Assembly (NCBI GenBank): GCA_014871385.1
Contig: CM026423.1
Location: forward strand, 23,545,067-23,609,066
DNA: 64,000 bases
Direction: 5' to 3'
From: Ceratodon purpureus
Lineage: Eukaryota; Streptophyta; Bryopsida; Pseudoditrichales; Ditrichaceae
Under the pieces are notes generated by a model. It was not told where the DNA came from, did not search any database, and worked only from the letters and a program-made list of their open reading frames with translations. Shown in pieces: positions 30,934 to 41,959 of this stretch; the first letter of the stretch is position 1, and each line of letters begins with the position of its first letter. The translations under genes were made by a program, and so were the position numbers.

Positions 30934-33900
30934 ATGGCAGCACGAGGGGTGGAGCCTTCAAGCTACCGTGTTAATGCTGAGCTTGATGCACGCTATGCAC
31001 CACTTGTTAGGAGAGGTTCAATGAGATCCGAGCAATACTGCCCATCAACATTTCCAGGACGAAGGGCAGCCGGGGATACAAACATTGACTTGTGGGTCGA
31101 CGGCAGCATTTACCCGGTTGATCCAGGAACAGAGAGGCCACCTCCATTCAGAACTCTTCGAGATTGCCTGGAATTCATATGTCATGGAGAGCAAGGTCTG
31201 TATGGATATGCACGCAGATTGGGTCTCGTTGATGGAATTGGACCTACACGGCGTGAGATGGAAATGCAGTGCCGACATTTAGAAGAAGAACTCGGCAAGG
31301 TGAGAGACGACCTTGCTGGCAGCAGAGAGAGGCTCGACCATAACAGGGACATTGAGGATACATGCATGCAATTGCGGGTTGAATTGGAGACTATTCGAAC
31401 TGAGATGAGCAGCATGGAGAGAAATCATAGGGTGACGGTGCAGGGCTTGGAGACCGAGGTGCGTCGTTGGCAGCAAGCAAGTGAGCGCCTACCGGAGGGG
31501 CCTAGCCCTTTGAAGGACACGCCTATGGGGATGCGACGTAGGGCTCGACCGCTCAGGGGGATTCATGAATTGAATCATGGTTCAGGGTGGGCAAAACGCA
31601 GAGTGAAGCTCGTTAGGACGCATTTGCAACCTCATCTCGTGGATGCTGTCAACGACAACAACCGGGTCAACCATGAGAAGCAGCGACTTCATGGGGATAA
31701 AGCCTCCCAAACAGTAACTGCTGTAGCGTTAGCAAAGATACTGACTAGGCATGAAGGTCTCACCCTCGCAACTCAGCCATCTATGGAGCATGTTAAGAGG
31801 AAGATTGCTAGTAACGTCCTCAAGGCAATTGGAAAAAGGGTAGGGCCGAGTAATATTCTTGCTGCCTGCGACCAAGCAGGGGTGTCTTATCGCGGCTATG
31901 GTGCAATTTACCAAGCCGTGAAGGCTCCAGTTCGGGATTTGACCAAGGATGCCAAATCCAACATACTACCTAGTCCCTACCACGTCAGAAGGCTTCGGCA
32001 GGAGATAAATGCGAACTTGCCACAATTCATTGGCGAGTACTACCACGCTGAGGGAAGGATGGAGCTGCCAGCAGTGTCAAAGAAAACCAAAAAATCCGAG
32101 GAGCAGCGAAAGGAGGTGGTCTTAGATGAAAAGAACTCGCTATTCACGGACCTTGAGGTGGTCCAGCAGAGCATGGTGATCTTTTATGGCATCACGGAGT
32201 CAGGTATGCATCCTCTTCTTCTCTTGTTGACAGCAATGGTGAATGTTCGTTTGGTGCCAGCAACTGCATTGTGTGTCTTTAACAAAGGAAGCTAATTTGA
32301 TTGCATTACAGAAACATTCTCACGTGAGGATATTCTTGTAGAGTTGGAAGGGGCTCCGTTGATATTTGTCCTCAAGCTGGATGAGGCAGAGATTATTAAC
32401 GGGAAGAAATTTGAACGTGTTAGCATCACGTTGATGAATCGGGCTCTGGACACTAACATTCAAGTGGACCACGAGAGGTACTTCTCGGTACAATCAGAGC
32501 AGGAGATTTGGCCAGTTGCCACGTTTCAGGTCGAGAAGGAGTCCTACGATGTTCTCTCGTGGATATTTGGAAAGTCGAACATCCCCGCTGTGATAGCAGC
32601 ACAGTCAAGTGGCGAGAAACTCACGGTCCCTGAAGTTGGAGAATTCCAGGTGGAGCGGCATCTTGCTGCGGACATGAAGACGATCAAGTGTATGTACGGG
32701 CTCCAGTCAGGGCCGTCGTGTGCAATGAACTGCATATATTGCAACCAGAAGAGGATAAAGCCCACTGTGGGGACAGCAAGCCAGGCAAACGCTGCCATCA
32801 AGAGCCGTGGTAAAGCAAATTGGGTGGGGGGGCTATTTTCCAGCAGCGTACCTGAGGAACCTTGTGACATGACAACATCTACTAGGTGGAGGCCTATCCT
32901 GTCGATTCCTTTGTCCAGAGTACACATTTGTACATTGCATGCCTTGGTTCGATTGACGGAGAAGATAGTGCACATGCATATCATATATGTTTGGAACATA
33001 CAGAATCAGAGACTGAGGGCTACTGCAATCAAACAGATGGAGAAGTCGTTGTCCGCGATTGGGGCTCATGGTGGAAACGTGGAGATTAAGAGGGACCCCA
33101 AACTCAGTGGCAACACCGGAAACGTGCCGTAAAAACCCTCTTTGAGTGGTACCGTTGCCAGCAGGCTTTTTAGGCCAAGTGTTTGGTCTGGCAATGATAA
33201 GGCCTGGAAGGATATATGTCAAGCTGAGAATAAGAATGCCGGAAGTGGGGCTGACCGCATTGCAAAGTACCAGATGTGGCAAGCCTTTGAAGATGTCGTA
33301 CCATATTTGACAGGATTGGTGTTGACAGTAGAGCAACGGATGCAATTCAAGCAGAAGATACACAAGTAGGGAAAGGCATATTTAAAGGCCTTCGGAGAGG
33401 AGCATGTTACCCATTATATGGTATGCTCACGGCTCTGTCTGTTGTTGCTTTTGGTGTTTCTTCAGTGACTTAAGTATCCGGCTTTTAACCATACTATTGT
33501 CTTCTTGACCTAAGTATCCGGCTTTTAACTTCCTTCTTCTTGTTGACAGCACGTAATTGTACGGCACTCCACTTGGTTTGTGGAACACTATGGGAGCCTT
33601 GGAGTCTGGAGCTGCCAAGGCATGGAGAAATCACACCACCAAGCGAAGGCAGCACATCAAGCACATACAGCCCATGGTGGTGGGAAAGCCCGTACTAGTG
33701 CGATTCTCCAGCAGATCCAGCACTGGTACCGAAACATACAACATCGATATAGGAAAAAAATGGAAATCCAGGGAGCTGTACCTGACCCGGATGACGGAGC
33801 CATAGAGGGGTCAAGGAGACGCGAGCGGTGGCAACAATCAAACGCTACCATCGCCTGCAAGGAGTGGAGGTCAAGGAGGAGGCGTGTTGGACGAGCATAT

Positions 33901-34113
33901 GTTCCTGAAGAAGTCGTGGAGGACGAAGGAGATTGGATGATGGAAGAAGAGCAGGAATGGAATGCCAACGGGGACATGGTTGGCAGTGGGGGCGAGGAAG
34001 ATGAACAGAGGGACGCTGCTAACAACGATGAGGACATCGCGGATGCTGGCAACAGGGGTGCTGGGGAGGATATTACCCCCGATGTCGACATTGCACATGC
34101 TGACAGCGACTAG
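30934..34113 (+). pseudogene. Transposase-like gene of the 11.7-kb element, broken
   Basis: The ATG at 30934 begins exon 1 (to 32203, donor TCAG|GTATGC). Exon 2 starts at 32312 after TTACAG and keeps the frame (S-E-T-F-S-R-E-D junction). Exon 1 has a coiled-coil (about residues 105-185) and a basic DNA-binding-like middle. Exon 2 carries an Asp/Glu-rich strand region, a C-x3-C-x2-C knuckle (CAMNCIYC) and HICTLHALVRLTEKIVHMHI. Stops break it: TAA at 33130 and TAG at 33367. Reading resumes on both sides, and a further block (HYGSLGVWSCQGMEKSHHQA, from 33,583) ends at 34113 with an acidic tail. The layout matches uncharacterised transposon-borne proteins in plants and invertebrates, recalled from family knowledge. 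I cannot name the family. Probably the element's own, now dead, transposase. Confidence 0.6.
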
Positions 34114-35622
34114 GGGGCTCAGAGTCATGGAGTTTTTTTTGATATACAATGTTTTGTAGAAGGGTAATGTTATAGAGAAGTAATGCCTTTCAAAGATACT
34201 GTATTCTATAGATAGGATAGTGAAGCAAGTAGTTACATGAACGCTTAAATTGTCTTCAAATGTACTCTTTCATTAAAACAAATATAATAAAATTAAAAAA
34301 TTCAGGCAATTCACTTTCAAAATTTAGTAGATGTACGAATACATAGTCAAGTAAACATCGCCCATACTCAGACAAATTAGACTCGAATTTTTTAAACTAC
34401 ATGATCTCACATTCGCGATATCATATTTAAATTTTAGAAAATATGGATGTTCTCTGTAGAAATAAATATTACAAAAAGCCAAATTTTTCCCCTTTGAATC
34501 ATGTTCTCATGTAAAGTTATCTTGCTTTCAAATTTAGTTCTCTTAATTTTTGATCATATATCTTAGTTAATAAGTTTTTACATTTAATATTTCTTAGAGA
34601 TTTTTACGAGACCCCGGGTGCCAATAAGTTGCACACTTCTTAATTGAATTTTCTTATTTTTAATTTTTAATTCTATGTTTATCTCCTATTCTAAATATAA
34701 AAAATTAAAGATCACTTATTTTTATTTCAAAGACACACGAAAAATGAAAGAGAAAGTCTATTATTTTCTGGACTCTTCCCAGTTTTCTAGATTTTTGTGA
34801 TAGATGTTTCATATTTCTAAATTTACCAAAATTATAAAATTTTAGTAAAAATATTTAAAAATACAATAAATTACTTACTAGGAAAAGTATGAAATATCCT
34901 AAATAAATTTAAAAACGAAATAGTAGAATCAAATACACTTTCTGGGGGAGTTACAGTAGAATAAATTATAAGAATTTCGTAAACTTATACAAGTCATATT
35001 CTTCAATTTATCGAATATGAATAATAATTTATACACGTTCTTAATTTTCAATTTTCATTTTTTTCTCATTTGATGTTATCGAGAGTCCCCTTCTGAACTA
35101 CTAATTAATAGTTTTTGTTCTGTTTCCTAACAATTGTTATTTTTGGGTTTCCTTTGTTATGGTCCTAATCAATTTCTTTCCTTTTTTTTGTCCCTTTTCT
35201 TTAAGTAATTTTTTCCTAGATACAGAAACTCTACAATGAACTGTACCTGTACATTAGATAAGACATGATTAATAGTTAATGGTTTTTTTAATCAAAAGTT
35301 AATATTGTTAAGATTACATTATTTCCTTTCTCCCAATTTTATTTAATTTTCCCACCAATCATTGTTTTGGACCTTTTCTTGTTTTGGTTCCTTATTTGTT
35401 TTTTTATTTTCATTTTTTTCCCTTTTCTTTTTTAAATTTAATTAGTTTCCCAACTTCTCTTCTTTTTTGGAGATAGTCAAGTATTTTGAAAATATACGCC
35501 AAGTAAGGTTTATATTTTCATATGGTTTTCCTTCCAACTGCAGATAATTCTGTTATCTCTCATCATTTGGTTTTTGGGTTTTTATCTCTTTTTATTTTTT
35601 CTTTATTTCGGATTTTTTCCTC

Positions 35623-35658
<36 letters not shown>

Positions 35659-36300
35659 CTCTACCCATTTTTTGGAGATACATGTTTTCTTTTTTCTTTT
35701 TTGTCCCTTTCCATTTTTTTTTTCAATTACTTTTATTTTCATTTAATTCTTTTTCCATATAGATTTTGGACATCTCCCTAATCCTTCATTATTTAAGGTT
35801 TTCTTCTGTTCAGATTTTTATTCCCCTGCATTTAAGTGTTTTTGAAATTGCTAAATAAGGGTTAAATTTCATTTGGTTTTGATTATGTCTCCCTTTGTTT
35901 TTTTTTTCCCACAAAATAATTATTTTAAACCTTTTCTTTTTTTGGTTACTAACTTACTAATTTATGTTTTTATGTTTATTTATTTTCCTTTTCATTTTTA
36001 GATTTAGTTAGTTTCCCGACTTCTCTTATTTTTTTCCAATAGTCAAGTATTTTTGAAGTTGCCGAGTAAGGTTTTATTTTCATTGTGGTTTTTATTTTCA
36101 TTTGTTGTTTATTTTCATTTGGTGTTTATTTTCATTTGGTTTTTATTTTGAATTTGTTTTCCTTCCAACTTCAGAGAATTCTCTTACCTCTCATCATTTG
36201 TTTTTTGGGTTTTTACTCTCTTTTTTTAAAATTTTTTTTTTTAATTTTAATTTTTTTTCCCCGACGACTTTTAATGTGATGCGATGCTGTAGAGGGGCAA
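34114..36300. other. T-rich non-coding region with internal duplication
   Basis: Extremely AT/T-rich, with a poly-T run at about 35,624-35,658 that creates meaningless poly-Phe ORFs. Blocks such as TTAGTTTCCCAACTTCTCTT and TTTTCCTTCCAACT..CAGA recur about 566 bases apart (35,441 and 36,007), showing an old duplication. No gene. Confidence 0.7.
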
Positions 36301-36307
36301 ACATTAT

Positions 36308-36346
36308 AATGGGCGCCGGTCATCCCCTATGACCGTGGCGCCCATT
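36308..36346. repeat. GC-rich hairpin
   Basis: AATGGGCGCCGGTCAT at 36,308 pairs with ATGACCGTGGCGCCCATT at 36,329, leaving a 5-base loop and a 2-base bulge. It stands exactly where the T-rich region turns into GC-rich promoter-like DNA. Confidence 0.85.
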
Positions 36347-36639
36347 ACCCCGTGGGGTAGAGAGGGGGAGGAGCGCTCCCCTTTCCCTCCTCTTCCCGCC
36401 GTTGCTGCCAGCAACCCAGCTGTGCGACCTCGTTGACGACGGTGAGGCCGCAGTGAAGCAGCTGCAGCAGGGGGGCAAGGGGAGTAAGAGAGCGCGGTGC
36501 AAAGAGGCGGGGGAATAGAAGGGCGGCGAGGGGAGTAGAAGGAGGGGGGAAGTGAAAGGAGGAAGGCGGGAGCTGAAAGGAGGGCAGCCGGAGCTGCAGG
36601 AGAAGAGAGACGCACCTGAAGGGGGGGGTCGGGAGCTCA

Positions 36640-36775
36640 GGATTGCGGAGGCGCAGCGCTGAAGGATTGCGAGGAAAGAAGGGGGTTGCGGAGTCGCAGG
36701 GGAGAAGGGGGTTGCGGAGGCGCAGGTTAGAAGGGGGTTGCGGAGGCGCAGCGCTGAAGGAAGGAGGGACAACGG
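36640..36775. repeat. About 33-bp GC-rich tandem repeat
   Basis: Three to four imperfect units of GAAGGGGGTTGCGGAGGCGC separated by CAG-type spacers, just upstream of the RING-like gene. Possibly its leader or promoter. Confidence 0.75.
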
Positions 36776-37146
36776 CCTCTCACCGAGCTTCGGAGTTCAG
36801 GACCTTCGACAACATTCAGGTAAACTCCTTCCTTCAATTTATCTCTAATGCGGTTTTGTTGTTTTGAATTGCTCGCTGCCCAAGAAGTCGTGGCTTCAGT
36901 CTGCTGTGAGTGACTAAGTATCCGGCACATGTGAGTAGTTATCTGTAGGCTATCTATCCAAAGAACTTCACGAACTGTATGCAAGAAGCTGAGTTGTTCA
37001 TTGTTTTAGCTACAGTTGTTCTTGCTGTCAGCAAACACGAGGTAAGCATTTCCGGAGTCTATTTCGTACTTAGTATACTTGCGAGTTAGAGAGCTTGCTG
37101 TCGTGGGTACAATATGACACCAACAACTGTATGTTGTGTCGCAGCC

Positions 37147-39057
37147 ATGGTTGCTGGCAGCAAGGACGACGGTGTTCTCACGCAGTGGGACCTCCCTTTC
37201 GACCTGAAGGCTCTACCGCAGGATGTGGCGGACAAGGCCGTGGTGATGGCGCCCTTTCTTCTTGGTAGGAAGAGCGCAAACTACGACGTCGATTTCTTCA
37301 ACCGTGCGCTTGGGCTCTGCAAGAAAGGGATCTCCTTCACCGAGCTCAGCAGTGACAAGGTATGCAAGAAATCCTTGTTCATTAAGAGGTGGCCAGAACG
37401 ACATGGAGGGCGCCACCACATTGCTGACTGCACCGACAAGCAGGCTGTCGAGGCTTACACACTCCAGCATGCGAAGGTGTATGGAGGTGAAGGCCCTGAC
37501 AACGGGACATTTGGTACCTCCTTCCTTCGAGGCTGCCATCTGACCTTCGAGCTGGGCGAAGACGTCAACTGGGCAGAGAAAGCCGCGACCTTGCAGAAGG
37601 CACGTGATAAGAAAGATGCCCGCAACCCTCTCAAGCTCACACCCCCAGCCTTCAGAGAGCAGATCGAGGCCCTCATCGACGTGCTCGCTGGCCACATCGA
37701 CGACAGACCCTCTGCTGGCAACACGGTCATGGCCATTGAGGGAGTCGGCATCGGACCTAGCCACGGGGTCCTTGTTATGGGGAGCAACAGCAAGGGAGCG
37801 CCTGCAGCAGAGGGAGCTCGGGGTCGCACTCAAAGCCACCTCAAGTCGAAGGCGCCCTTGATCACTGAGGAGGAGAGCTTGCCCAAGTCTTCACTTGCTG
37901 GCAGCAAGGATGAAGACCGACCCAGCACGGATCCGAAGGCGAAGCTGGACCAAGCCAGGGCCAAGAAGGCGAGATTTCAGGCCGACCTCACGAAGAAGGA
38001 GGCTCAGAGGGACTTGTTTCTTGGAGATATCAAGAACCAGAAGACCTTTATGCAGGAGAAGGAGGATGAGGAGGGCCGGTTCTATGAGGAGATCGCTGCC
38101 CACCGTGCTGCCAGCAAGATAGCCGCGGCCGCTGGCAACACGGCGGAGAAGAAGCGATTGGATGCTCTGGCCCGTCTAGGTGGTGATCAGATGGCCAATG
38201 CGAGCAAGGCTGTCGAAGAAGCCCAGCTTCGCATTGACAACAAGGAGAAGCAGATGGATGCATTGATGGGGGACATAGACAGGTGCAAGGCCGAGATTGG
38301 TGCTCTTAGCGTGGAGATCATGACCCTAGAGCTGGCAGCGGCATTCATTCGCCCGAAGAGTGTGCTCCCACACCTGCCATCTGAGTTTCGAGCCCTCCCC
38401 ATTCAGGTTTCCGACCCTTGCCCCTTCTGTGCGCGGTACTTTGTTGACGCTGCTTGTGTACCCTTGAACTACGGCTGCTTGGCACACCCACATTGCATGT
38501 TTGAGGTTGTCTTCTCCCTTGACGCCAAGTGTAGCCGTTGCTGCCGCTCCTTGAGTGGGGGATGGCTTGGGCAATGGGGATTTCCACTGCATGAGTCGGC
38601 TCAAGCGGAGCTGCAGCACCTCCTTGAGGTTCTCAAGTCCGAGGTGGGAGCCCCAGACCTCCAGAGCCCCGTTGCTGGCAGCAAGAGGGCCGCTCAGCGC
38701 TCTTCTCCTCCTTTGGGGGAGGAAAACCAAGTCAAGAAGAAGACTCGCTTTCTGGAGGAGTCCGAGGCTTCGGGTCCGTATGTCATCGCCAAGATCTCCG
38801 CTCAGCCCTTGGTATCCGCGGCCGTGCTGCCAGCAGATGGAGGGGATGGCGATGGTGTTGCGAGCACCCAGAAGTCAGATGACCTCAGCTTCCAGCCGGG
38901 GACACAAGCCCCTCCACGCCGGGAGGCCGAGGACACAGCCACTCATGGTGGTGGACTCAGCTCCAGTACCACCGAGTCCGGGGGGACATCTCAAGACCCG
39001 GCTGAAGCTGCCATGGAGAAGCTGGTTGATGCCATCGCGACCTCAGTAGAGGCTTAG
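37147..39057 (+). CDS. Coiled-coil, RING-like Cys/His protein of the 11.7-kb element
   Basis: The frame is open from 37,114, but the first 30 bases look like the end of an intron (TGTATGTTGTGTCGCAG). The ATG at 37,147, in a CCATGG context, is therefore preferred; 636 codons. An N-terminal globular region (about 1-200) has LTQWDLPFD and an FFNRALGLC helix. A long Lys/Glu/Ala coiled-coil follows (about 255-405). A Cys/His cluster is at about 418-465: CPFC, GCLAHPHC, CSRC, then GGWLGQWGF. The spacing is RING-like but one ligand is missing. The C-terminal 170 residues are low complexity. Five copies of the element's TGCTGNCAGCA word lie inside the gene, mostly in one phase, giving repeated AGSK or AASK peptides. 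Function unknown; no stops, so possibly still intact. An upstream exon with donor TTCAG|GTAAAC near 36,820 is likely. Confidence 0.6.
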   Translation: MVAGSKDDGVLTQWDLPFDLKALPQDVADKAVVMAPFLLGRKSANYDVDFFNRALGLCKKGISFTELSSDKVCKKSLFIKRWPERHGGRHHIADCTDKQAVEAYTLQHAKVYGGEGPDNGTFGTSFLRGCHLTFELGEDVNWAEKAATLQKARDKKDARNPLKLTPPAFREQIEALIDVLAGHIDDRPSAGNTVMAIEGVGIGPSHGVLVMGSNSKGAPAAEGARGRTQSHLKSKAPLITEEESLPKSSLAGSKDEDRPSTDPKAKLDQARAKKARFQADLTKKEAQRDLFLGDIKNQKTFMQEKEDEEGRFYEEIAAHRAASKIAAAAGNTAEKKRLDALARLGGDQMANASKAVEEAQLRIDNKEKQMDALMGDIDRCKAEIGALSVEIMTLELAAAFIRPKSVLPHLPSEFRALPIQVSDPCPFCARYFVDAACVPLNYGCLAHPHCMFEVVFSLDAKCSRCCRSLSGGWLGQWGFPLHESAQAELQHLLEVLKSEVGAPDLQSPVAGSKRAAQRSSPPLGEENQVKKKTRFLEESEASGPYVIAKISAQPLVSAAVLPADGGDGDGVASTQKSDDLSFQPGTQAPPRREAEDTATHGGGLSSSTTESGGTSQDPAEAAMEKLVDAIATSVEA

Positions 39058-39730
39058 AGTCTGTGGTTTTTTTTTTGGTTCATAGTGCCATAGCGGATTA
39101 GTATTAGTGGCTACTAGTTTGTGCCACGTTGCATTTGCATTTGCTGCCCTGATTTTTGACTCTATTTTCACAGCTGCGGTGCCAGCAAGTAGTTGCTAGC
39201 AGCACTGTGTAAGTAGTTCCGATTGGGGGGGGGGGTGTTGGGGTCAGACTTTAAAAAAACCGAACCTCATTTTTTTTCGATACTTATGATGAATGTTATC
39301 CTTTTTTATTTCTATCTTGTACATGTGGCTGCCACATTGGTCGTGATGGTATGGAAGTCGCCTTGGTCGTGAACCCTAATGTGTGCTGACAGCAACATGT
39401 TCTAGAGGAAGACTTTCATTCATCAAGGGGGAAGGTTACATGATTGAAGATGTCGTACCATACATGATGTGTCAAGCACAAAGCATAGTCCCTTACAAGT
39501 GTAAATAATCATACTGGCATTGGTCTAGTGAAACATGGAGCCATCTGAAATACTGTAGGCAGACTTGTGAAGACACTAATAGATCACCTTAATGCCGTGG
39601 TGAAAACGTTGTTGTCCTACACCTCCACTATCTTGATGGTTTTGGGAACCGCCACCTCACCAAGAAGTACACGCCTCTCATTACGTATGTTGATCTACAT
39701 CAATGCCTCCAATAGAATGCGTTAGTACAA
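39058..39730. other. Convergent spacer in the 11.7-kb element
   Basis: 3' regions of two convergent genes. Contains TGCTGACAGCA at 39,384 and no ORF. Confidence 0.5.
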
Positions 39731-40744
39731 TTATGCTGATACCAAGCAGGCAGCACCTTCCATATCTAAAACCAATGGCGTGATGCTGCTTACATGTACC
39801 TTTTTTTCACGTGAACCGTCTGCTTCCACCAGAACCATGTTGTACTCTTTGGGATCATCGTCTCCGAGCGTCATTGCAATTTCATGGCGCAAGTGGGATA
39901 CAGGCCAGTCCTTGCCCACTTCAAATGCTGGCATTGGTCTCCCTCTAAATGTACAGCAGACTTCTACCATCTCCACCTCTGGTAGATGGTCAATCGCATC
40001 CCATCTGTTGTTGGCAGCACCCCGAAACCTTGTATACTGGAACCTGGTGTATAGTGTTTGCCTGCCCACATGGTACCTGAAGACAACGCTGGACCTATTC
40101 ACAACGCACTTGATAACATCCTGGCCAATGTGAAACTTCTCAGCCCATCCTGGATTCATCAGACTACTTAGGAGTGCCTCCGACGGAGAGTGTAGAACGA
40201 AGAGTGTAGGAGTCCGCCGAATGCTGTCACATGCGATCGCAAACAAGTCCACCATAACATGGACAGGCATAAACCATTGCTCATGGGCGAAACTACTGCC
40301 AGTGGACGCTTTCATCGCATTCAAAAAATCTGCTGTCAGCTTCGTCCTGAAGGCTTCGGAGGTGTGCATGTCTGGCAAAGGCCACTCCACGTCGTTGAAA
40401 CCAGGGAGCGGGATTGGTTCTATCCTCCTGTACAACGTAGGCTCTAGGGGGGGAAAATATACGCCACAAAGGAAGAATGTACCCGTGTCCAACAAGTCTG
40501 TATGGCTTCGACCATTCCAAGTCGCCTCCCCAATCTCTGCATGGAGCACAAGAATGGGACTGATGATAGACGTGGGGTGCACCCAATCATCAAAGTGCGA
40601 GGAGTATAGGTAGTTTGCCGTGCATTGCCTACTTGCTGCCACAGCGGGATCCAAGCTTAATTGACGAGGCTGATACGCATGCCGCACAAGCACCTTATCC
40701 AGGTTGCTTGCCCCACGCACACCAGGTGTCCATGAGAAATCCAC
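39731..40744 (-). CDS. Unknown cargo protein of the 11.7-kb element
   Basis: 337 codons without a stop; the first codon is GTG and a TGA lies about ten codons upstream. The true start is therefore probably in an upstream exon that I could not place. Trp/Phe/Pro-rich, globular throughout, with HFDDWVHPTSIISPILVLHA, GTFFLCGVYFPP and VHVMVDLFAIACDS. The last 85 residues (EVCCTFRGRPMPAFEVG onward) look like a beta-grasp or ubiquitin-like fold. No catalytic motif recognised. It is convergent with the RING-like gene. A partnership with it (ubiquitin-like plus RING) is attractive but purely inferred. Confidence 0.5.
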   Translation of the reverse strand: MDFSWTPGVRGASNLDKVLVRHAYQPRQLSLDPAVAASRQCTANYLYSSHFDDWVHPTSIISPILVLHAEIGEATWNGRSHTDLLDTGTFFLCGVYFPPLEPTLYRRIEPIPLPGFNDVEWPLPDMHTSEAFRTKLTADFLNAMKASTGSSFAHEQWFMPVHVMVDLFAIACDSIRRTPTLFVLHSPSEALLSSLMNPGWAEKFHIGQDVIKCVVNRSSVVFRYHVGRQTLYTRFQYTRFRGAANNRWDAIDHLPEVEMVEVCCTFRGRPMPAFEVGKDWPVSHLRHEIAMTLGDDDPKEYNMVLVEADGSREKKVHVSSITPLVLDMEGAACLVSA

Positions 40745-41836
40745 GATTTGAGCCTTGAAGGCCCCTCAAAAATTATCTCCACCATGCCGCCTTGCCTCTC
40801 TACCCCAAGGCCCTTCCGACTTTGGTTGCAGCAGAACCCACGAATCCCGGTCCAACCTCATTGGGATCCAATTGCCGTGGATATCTTGATCGTTGTGCAA
40901 AATTACGCTTTGAAGTATCGATTTTGGCCGTCTGGCCATGCTTCCCTAAACCCCAAGGTATTGGGAGACACAGAAATGAACTATAACACCTCCCTTTCGT
41001 ACCAACCAAGGCGAGGGAACATGCTGCCAGCACAGAGAAAATCAAATTTGCATAGTTTAAGCACTTGAGGAGAGGAAAATCCTGAGTTTGTAATCAGAGA
41101 TGAAGTTTGAGGAATTCATGCCTAGTCACAACGTTGCCCCCAGGAGGCAGAAAAGCTTGGATCATGTCAAGACAGGAAATTGATCATATTGAAAAAAAAA
41201 TTACCTAGTTTTGTAGCTCGCTGGCAGCAAACGGCACATTGAGTTGACAGCGAAGAAAGCCGCACTTCCACCTTGATTCAGCAAGTAACTACTCAAGCAC
41301 AATTCGCTACATGAACAACACCCACAACCCCAAACCACCTCGTCAACTCCCAGCAAGTGCTAACTCTTGCTGCCGGCACAGAATTTCCACAATCACGTGT
41401 CTCTCCCTTCGCACTAACCCACACCCACTCTCCCAAATCAGCTGGAATCCTCTCAGCCCCAACTCCCGCTGGCTGCAACCAATTTCCCAAGTGCGTCGCT
41501 TCTCCACGCCGGGCCGAACACCTGCTGGCTGCACTCACTCTCCCTACGAAGTTCAAAAACTTCGGCACTCACTCATCGTCGGTGGGGGAGGTAGGTGGGC
41601 GGACTCATAATTTCCTCGTTCAAAGTGCTGGCAGAAAGTTTGCTGACAAGAGCAGTCCGCTCGGGATCCGGTCCTTGCTCCGCCAGTCCGCTGTCAGCCC
41701 GGCACTGTAGATGTGCCCTCCACACGCCTCGCTCGGAGGTCATTGGTTCGAGCCCCCGTGGCGGTTGCTGGCACCACGGTGGCACAGCCGGTGCCACGAG
41801 GTAAAGTACGCGGGCAGCACCTGTTTTTTTCTCTCA
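40745..41836. other. Right subterminal region of the 11.7-kb element
   Basis: No supported gene. Contains TGCTGCCAGCA at 41,022, several one-change relatives, and a B-box-like GGTTCGAGCCCC at about 41,744 reminiscent of a tRNA T-arm. Confidence 0.5.
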
Positions 41837-41959
41837 CGTGCCGCTTACACGGCCTTTTTGTGACCTGATTTTGCCCCTAATGTGAAAGGCTCATAATATA
41901 CATACATCACTACTCATATACAACTGTATTGCATTCATGATTTTTTAATCACACCAATC

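Larger units (their letters stand above)
30218..41770. repeat. Dispersed 11-bp palindrome TGCTGNCAGCA
   Basis: Ten exact copies start at 31,314, 36,403, 37,023, 37,152, 37,896, 38,106, 38,673, 38,825, 39,384 and 41,022. The 36,401-36,415 site is a 15-mer, GTTGCTGCCAGCAAC. At least ten one-change relatives occur (for example 30,218, 32,063, 40,009, 40,331 and 41,219). Arms are kept and the centre base is any of the four. It occurs in coding and non-coding DNA alike; I found none elsewhere in the window. Confidence 0.9.
30136..41882. mobile_element. Nested 11.7-kb inverted-repeat DNA element
   Basis: The left end starting CATTAGGTGCAAAATGGGGT is matched on the minus strand from 41,882 by CATTAGGGGCAAAATCAGGT. 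Both continue to AAGGCCGTGTAAGC, about 40 bp with few mismatches. Between them lie a transposase-like gene, a coiled-coil/RING-like gene and an opposite-strand gene, all sharing the dispersed 11-mer TGCTGNCAGCA. I see no exact target duplication: flanks are ATATAAT on the left and TGAAAGG on the right. The termini may therefore be slightly misplaced or eroded. The superfamily is not certain; a KDZ-like type is possible. Confidence 0.7.

Noticed and set aside
35522..35762. Phe-rich membrane-like ORFs
   Set aside because: Poly-T and T-rich low-complexity DNA.
36304..36772. Pro/Ser/Ala-rich ORFs on the minus strand
   Set aside because: Shadows of GC-rich tandem repeats upstream of the RING-like gene.
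41700..41790. Functional tRNA gene at the right end of the 11.7-kb element
   Set aside because: Only a B-box-like T-arm is present; no D-arm or acceptor pairing.
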